Assembly: GCA_913040875.1 (NCBI GenBank)
Contig: CAJWHX010000116.1
Coordinates: 1 to 8,941, forward strand
DNA from: an uncultured Pseudomonadota bacterium
GTDB lineage: Bacteria > Myxococcota > UBA796
DNA: 8,941 nt
Reading direction: 5' to 3'
The notes under the pieces: generated by a model
Database searches by the model: none
The model's input: only the letters and a program-made list of their open reading frames with translations
What the model was told of the DNA's origin: nothing
Made by a program: the position numbers and the translations under genes
In this document: positions 5,499-8,941 of the stretch, in pieces
Layout: every line of letters starts with the position of its first letter
How positions within the stretch are numbered: position 1 is the stretch's first letter

Positions 5499-6881
5499 TT
5501 ATCTCCCGGGAGTTTGCCAAGGCACAAACAAGATTGACGTATTGGGACAGGTTCGAATCTCGTGGAATAAATGAAGTGAGATATCAGGGTTGGCAATCGT
5601 TGAGCGTGTGTGCTCAGAGTATCCAACGATCAAGAGATCGAAATCTTTGGCATGGGATATGATTTCTCGAATGGGGTTGCCTTCCGTTTGTCGTTTTTGT
5701 AGATTGAGTCCGTGAGAATTGGCCAACCGTTGCAATTCCATCGGGATCTCTTCAATGGTTCTACGTTCTTCTAGGTCAATGTTGGGCGGAATAACGTTTA
5801 AAAGGGTCAATTCAGCATTGAACTGTCTGGCTACATCCATAGCTACGGAGCCGAGAACACTCATTGCTTTCGGTTTCCGAATGCAGACCAATACTTTTCG
5901 AATGGCATCGGTATCGTTGTTGACCCAAAAGGGAAGTTGAGATTTAAACATGAGATTCATGATTTTCGATTTTCTAAACCCCCATCTCGCCAGCCAAGAT
6001 ATCGGTTTTGGAGGTAAAAACAGCATGCCAATGTCGTGCTCAATTAAATGATTCCGAATTTCAGCATCACTTTTGATCTCTGGATTGAGTGTGTCAAAAG
6101 TGACGGATACATCTCCAACGACTTCACTGTGCTCAACAATCTGCGCAATGAGATCAGGATCATTTTCACCGTCGATAACACCAATGCGCTTCCCATATTG
6201 AGAGGGGAATAAGATTTGACCACCCTGCAGAAAGCAGAGTTCTCGATCAAGCACATCCGGCTCCCCAACAACCACTACTTCATCTCCGGCACGAATGATG
6301 GTGTCACCATGAGGAACCAACAGGTTTCCGTTTCGATAGATGGCTGCGACCAGCCAGGATTTGGGATGCATTTCTTTGAGACTTTGACCACGTGCCGCAC
6401 TGGAGTTGAGAATGGTGACCTGCCGAATCTCCCCACGTTCTTGGCCAACATTAGCTGCGCTGATCGTTCCGCGGAGCTGACTTGAAAGACGATTGGCCAA
6501 TAAGTCTTCTGCATTTAAGATGGTAATCTTTTCGAAGGGGTAATTGGTTTCTATGGCGTTTTGAAGTACAAAAATTGTCTCCACGTCGAAATCTTCTCTA
6601 GCGAGTCGCACCACCTCTTGATTCATCTTGTCTTGTGTTGTGAGGACTGCAAGGAGAGTGGATGGTACCAAATCACATTCTTCCAATACGAGTTTAGAAG
6701 ATGCGTTATCACAGATCTTGGTTACCTTTCGTTCTCCCCACATGTCGGGGAGGGCATTCAGTTTATGTAAGTCGGTATCCACGACGGTGATGTGCCAGTC
6801 AGTTGGTAATGTATGGAATACGGATTGACCGATACCATCTAAGCCGATGAGAACAAATTGACGTTGAAGAGTTGTAGCCAT
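5499..6881 (-). CDS. Soluble RCK (TrkA-N/TrkA-C) protein with C-terminal USP-like region
   Basis: The 460-residue protein has no membrane helix and should be cytoplasmic. Residues 8-125 form an RCK_N Rossmann fold: beta strand FVLIG (9-13), nucleotide loop GLDGIG (13-18), and VVDTD (33-37), whose D35 is at the usual end of strand 2. Residues ~150-208 form RCK_C, with LLVPHGDTIIRAGDEVVVVG (187-206) being typical. Residues 229-318 look like a weak USP fold and 327-456 a clearer one (KVLVCIRKP at 329-337, AELTLLNVIP at 356-365, DLLIVG at 415-420). The USP ATP loop G-x2-G-x9-G(S/T) is not visible after G420, so that part may not bind ATP. The nucleotide loop also has D15 where the canonical GxGxxG has its second glycine. 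The protein probably gates the antiporter encoded 4 bp downstream in response to a nucleotide. ATG 6881 is supported by GGAG 5 bases upstream. The preceding gene on this strand ends 72 bp away. Confidence 0.85.
   Translation of the reverse strand: MATTLQRQFVLIGLDGIGQSVFHTLPTDWHITVVDTDLHKLNALPDMWGERKVTKICDNASSKLVLEECDLVPSTLLAVLTTQDKMNQEVVRLAREDFDVETIFVLQNAIETNYPFEKITILNAEDLLANRLSSQLRGTISAANVGQERGEIRQVTILNSSAARGQSLKEMHPKSWLVAAIYRNGNLLVPHGDTIIRAGDEVVVVGEPDVLDRELCFLQGGQILFPSQYGKRIGVIDGENDPDLIAQIVEHSEVVGDVSVTFDTLNPEIKSDAEIRNHLIEHDIGMLFLPPKPISWLARWGFRKSKIMNLMFKSQLPFWVNNDTDAIRKVLVCIRKPKAMSVLGSVAMDVARQFNAELTLLNVIPPNIDLEERRTIEEIPMELQRLANSHGLNLQKRQTEGNPIREIISHAKDFDLLIVGYSEHTRSTIANPDISLHLFHEIRTCPNTSILFVPWQTPGR
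5502..5507 (-). promoter_or_regulatory. Ribosome binding site GGGAGA deciding the antiporter start
   Basis: On the minus strand GGGAGA lies 7 bases before ATG 5494 and overlaps the last codons of the RCK-USP gene. This supports the start at 5494 over the in-frame extension to 5626. Confidence 0.7.
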
Positions 6882-6915
6882 GAATGCTCCAAAATTACAA
6901 AGGATGCAGTGTTTT

Positions 6916-6934
6916 TAATCACCGTATCCGATTA
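6916..6934. repeat. Small inverted repeat TAATC-N9-GATTA in the RCK gene leader
   Basis: Perfect 5-base arms TAATC (6916-6920) and GATTA (6930-6934) flank ACCGTATCC. The site lies in the only gap of the leftward gene run, 35-53 bases before the RCK-USP start. It could be an operator half-site pair or the stem of a weak hairpin; on the minus strand it is followed by AAAA rather than a T run, so it is not a convincing terminator for the upstream gene. A 5-base arm can occur by chance. Confidence 0.25.
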
Positions 6935-6953
6935 GAGAACAACGGACAGATTT

Positions 6954-8941
6954 TTAAGGAGTTAGAAGTCCATTCATTGCTGATTTAACATCAGCGGATT
7001 GCTGGCTGGCGATCTGCTTCAGTCGTTCCGATGGCAACAAACTGACCAGGGTGGGGTATGTACTCAATTCTGTGCAGAGTTCGATTTTAAAACCATTATC
7101 GGGGTGTCTAAACAAGTGGAGTAGCGCGTACTGAAGGTCTTCTGTTGGAGCCGTATCAAATATCGTTAGACACAAACGAATTTCATCGATGGTTACAGTT
7201 GTATTTTTACTTCGTTGGACACAATATTGTTTAATTTCAGCCGCGCAGGTACTTTTCATTTCCACTGCTTCATCGGAGGCTGTTTCAGAGAGTAATTCTT
7301 TGGTTAGATCGGCGATGCGTTGACAAGAGTGAACTTGAATGTCTTCACCATCGGAAGAGTATGGTGTCGATACGGTGGCTTTGGTTTCGAGTTCTGGAGG
7401 TCGATCGTCATCCGTCAATGGGTCCAGCTGCCAATAGAGAAGTTCATCTCGTTCGAGCGGAGTACCAAATGCTTCGGTGAAAATAGCAGAGTAGGCGACG
7501 CTTTTGGTTGCATCCAAGTCAGGGTGTACGACAATCTGTTGATATACGCCTCGCATGTGAACGATAGAAAGTTCATCCAGAGATTGAGGCACCTCTTTCA
7601 TTCCATCTCCCATGAAGTTTTTAAAGGTTTGAAGATCTCGCGTACTGCCCAGTCTGGCATCTGGAGTGTAGGGGATGGGTTTACCGTGTTTGCTTTGAAA
7701 CCAGAAATATCGAGAGGTTTCCATACTGGTGCCCACTTCTGCAGGCAAATCAAGAATACCTCGAGGATCTGTTTCTGGGAGATTGTATACGTCAGAGATT
7801 GTGGCTGTGGAACTCGGTATGGGCCACTGAGCGCTGGATCCGAGTAGAGATTCTGCTGTAATCAGGAGGAGAGGGAGACAGATGATCCATTTGTGAGACT
7901 GAGATTCCAACGCCTGTTTCCAACCGATAACTCCAAGTGCAACGCAGATGACTTGACCACCGATGGAAAGTCGTAGGGGATGCGTGATCGCAATCTGCGG
8001 TAAGACTTGCCGAATCCAATCGAACGGGAGAGAGAGCATTTGTCCGTCCACATAAATCCACTCTTCATTCCACCATAAAAAATTACCCAGACCCAGGATA
8101 AGAGACAATATCATTCCTGCAAACCAAAGTCGCAGACGACGGTGTTTAATTCCTGCCCAAATGGCAAACGGAAGGATGGTCCATCGCAAGTATGCGGTGT
8201 GTACAAATGGCTCACCATACTTCTCTTTCAAATTCACAGATTGAAACTCACCCCACATCCAGTAAATCTTCGGATCGACAGCGTTGTGACGTAAGAGCTG
8301 TTCGTGCAGAGAATTGTCTCGCATGACCAGTCGAGAGTCGCTTTGAATGGACATCCAAAATGTCAATGCGTAAGGAGAAGCTACGATAACGGCTAAGAAT
8401 GCGGCTGCGATGGCACCTTTTAAAAGCAAGAAAGACTCTTTGCCTTGCGAACGAATATCTTCTAGGATTCTTCCTAAGATCAAGAAAATGAGTAGCAGTC
8501 CAAATGCAAGTCCATAATAAAAGGTAGAGGATATGGTGAGTCCTTGAAAGATGCCAAGCGCCATCCAATCTTTCCATTCATTTCGAGCCGTTGCTCGTTC
8601 TGTCATCCAGAGTGCACAGATGCCCCATTGAATCGCACAGACCTCCGATATACCGTTGCTGAGTTCACAGAGGATAAATGGAAGGGTCATCGTTGCCCAT
8701 CCGGCAATCCACCCCCAAATGGACTTTGATTCGAGCCATTCTTCTACCAACCCCTGTGTGGCAAGACCAGCAATCGCCAACCGTCCTAGCAATACGATGT
8801 TGTATCCGATAGCTGGACCGAATACAGCGGTGAAGGGGAGGGCAATCATCGCTCCAGGAGTGTCAATATAGTAGATGGTGCCTCCTGCCGGCGCACCGAT
8901 CAATGTAGTCTCAAGAGGTAGAGAGCCCGATAGGATCGATT
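6954..8941 (-). CDS. GT-C-like polytopic membrane protein, N-terminus cut by window edge
   Basis: The frame is open to the right edge: codons before 8903 read SILSGSLPLETT without a stop, so the gene starts outside and 661 residues are visible. Numbering from the codon at 8903, the visible start (GGTIYYIDTPGAM, 7-19) resembles the first external loop of YfhO/GT39-like proteins, with D14 as the acidic residue. About nine or ten hydrophobic helices follow up to ~350, and THPLRL (307-312) is a common motif before the last helices. Residues ~365-495 form a soluble region with ILDLPAEVG (383-391) and YFWFQSKHGKPI (399-410), typical of this membrane-protein class on the periplasmic side. The last ~150 residues are a further helical extension with five cysteines (527, 553, 561, 578, 610). 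Likely role: a lipid-linked sugar transferase or related envelope enzyme, substrate unknown. It reads in the same direction as the RCK and antiporter genes, 72 bp upstream of them. Confidence 0.7.
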   Translation of the reverse strand, partial: SILSGSLPLETTLIGAPAGGTIYYIDTPGAMIALPFTAVFGPAIGYNIVLLGRLAIAGLATQGLVEEWLESKSIWGWIAGWATMTLPFILCELSNGISEVCAIQWGICALWMTERATARNEWKDWMALGIFQGLTISSTFYYGLAFGLLLIFLILGRILEDIRSQGKESFLLLKGAIAAAFLAVIVASPYALTFWMSIQSDSRLVMRDNSLHEQLLRHNAVDPKIYWMWGEFQSVNLKEKYGEPFVHTAYLRWTILPFAIWAGIKHRRLRLWFAGMILSLILGLGNFLWWNEEWIYVDGQMLSLPFDWIRQVLPQIAITHPLRLSIGGQVICVALGVIGWKQALESQSHKWIICLPLLLITAESLLGSSAQWPIPSSTATISDVYNLPETDPRGILDLPAEVGTSMETSRYFWFQSKHGKPIPYTPDARLGSTRDLQTFKNFMGDGMKEVPQSLDELSIVHMRGVYQQIVVHPDLDATKSVAYSAIFTEAFGTPLERDELLYWQLDPLTDDDRPPELETKATVSTPYSSDGEDIQVHSCQRIADLTKELLSETASDEAVEMKSTCAAEIKQYCVQRSKNTTVTIDEIRLCLTIFDTAPTEDLQYALLHLFRHPDNGFKIELCTELSTYPTLVSLLPSERLKQIASQQSADVKSAMNGLLTP

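Noticed and set aside
5495..5626. In-frame upstream extension of the antiporter by 44 residues
   Set aside because: It lies entirely over or against the end of the RCK-USP gene. ATG 5494 has GGGAGA at 7 bases and is followed directly by a good signal peptide.
7320..7847. 175-codon rightward frame inside the rightmost gene
   Set aside because: It is antisense to the soluble region of the GT-C-like protein, with no recognisable motif and no start signal that stands out.
8901..8903. TTG as the real start of the rightmost gene
   Set aside because: The frame stays open to the window edge and the TTG lies in the middle of a conserved-looking loop, so the gene is simply truncated by the window.
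1..8941. CRISPR arrays, tRNA or rRNA genes, insertion sequences, riboswitches
   Set aside because: No spaced direct repeats, cloverleaf sequences, conserved rRNA stretches, transposase frames or long structured leaders were seen by eye.

Overview
The window appears to hold two different kinds of DNA. Bases 1 to about 515 are AT-rich (about 32% G+C by eye over bases 1-180) and look viral. They hold the end of one virion-type gene and the start of a second, joined by an ATGA overlap and a good Shine-Dalgarno site, in the style I remember from marine T4-like phage and virome structural proteins. From about base 520 onward the composition rises to roughly 43-53% G+C in the lines I counted, and the content is ordinary bacterial chromosome. 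The switch falls inside one continuous reading frame (178-726). Its first ~114 codons read as a viral structural protein and its last ~65 as the tail of a B12-binding-type radical SAM enzyme. An assembly or chimeric-read joint is the simplest explanation; a real recombination or integration event is the interesting alternative.

Layout after the junction: the radical SAM tail is coupled (TGATG) to a gene for an unrecognised exported protein (726-1382, +). That gene meets a GT-C membrane glycosyltransferase-like gene (1383-2921, -) stop codon to stop codon with no spacer. A 94-bp divergent intergenic region (2922-3015) separates the GT-C gene from an orphan Rieske non-heme iron oxygenase (3016-4095, +), which converges on the next block with a 16-bp gap. 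The rest is one leftward run. Read in the direction of transcription, it is a second, truncated GT-C-like membrane protein with a cysteine-containing C-terminal extension (8941-6954), a soluble RCK/TrkA plus USP-like protein (6881-5499), and a CPA2 (Kef-type) cation/proton antiporter (5494-4112) that starts 4 bp after the RCK gene stops.

The clearest functional unit is the RCK-USP and antiporter pair. A cytoplasmic nucleotide-sensing protein and a separate membrane exchanger appear to form a split Kef-like system, probably for K+ or Na+/H+ homeostasis. The antiporter carries a predicted signal peptide and a periplasmic-side histidine ladder (H37, H41, H45, H49). The two GT-C-like proteins suggest envelope or glycolipid glycosylation using lipid-linked sugars. 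The Rieske oxygenase has no ferredoxin or reductase gene beside it.

Host: signal peptides, Rieske chemistry and GT-C proteins of this style fit a Gram-negative, probably aquatic or marine bacterium, perhaps deltaproteobacterial or myxococcal in the broad sense. No marker gene is present, so this is a weak inference. I see no rRNA, tRNA, CRISPR array, insertion sequence or transposase.
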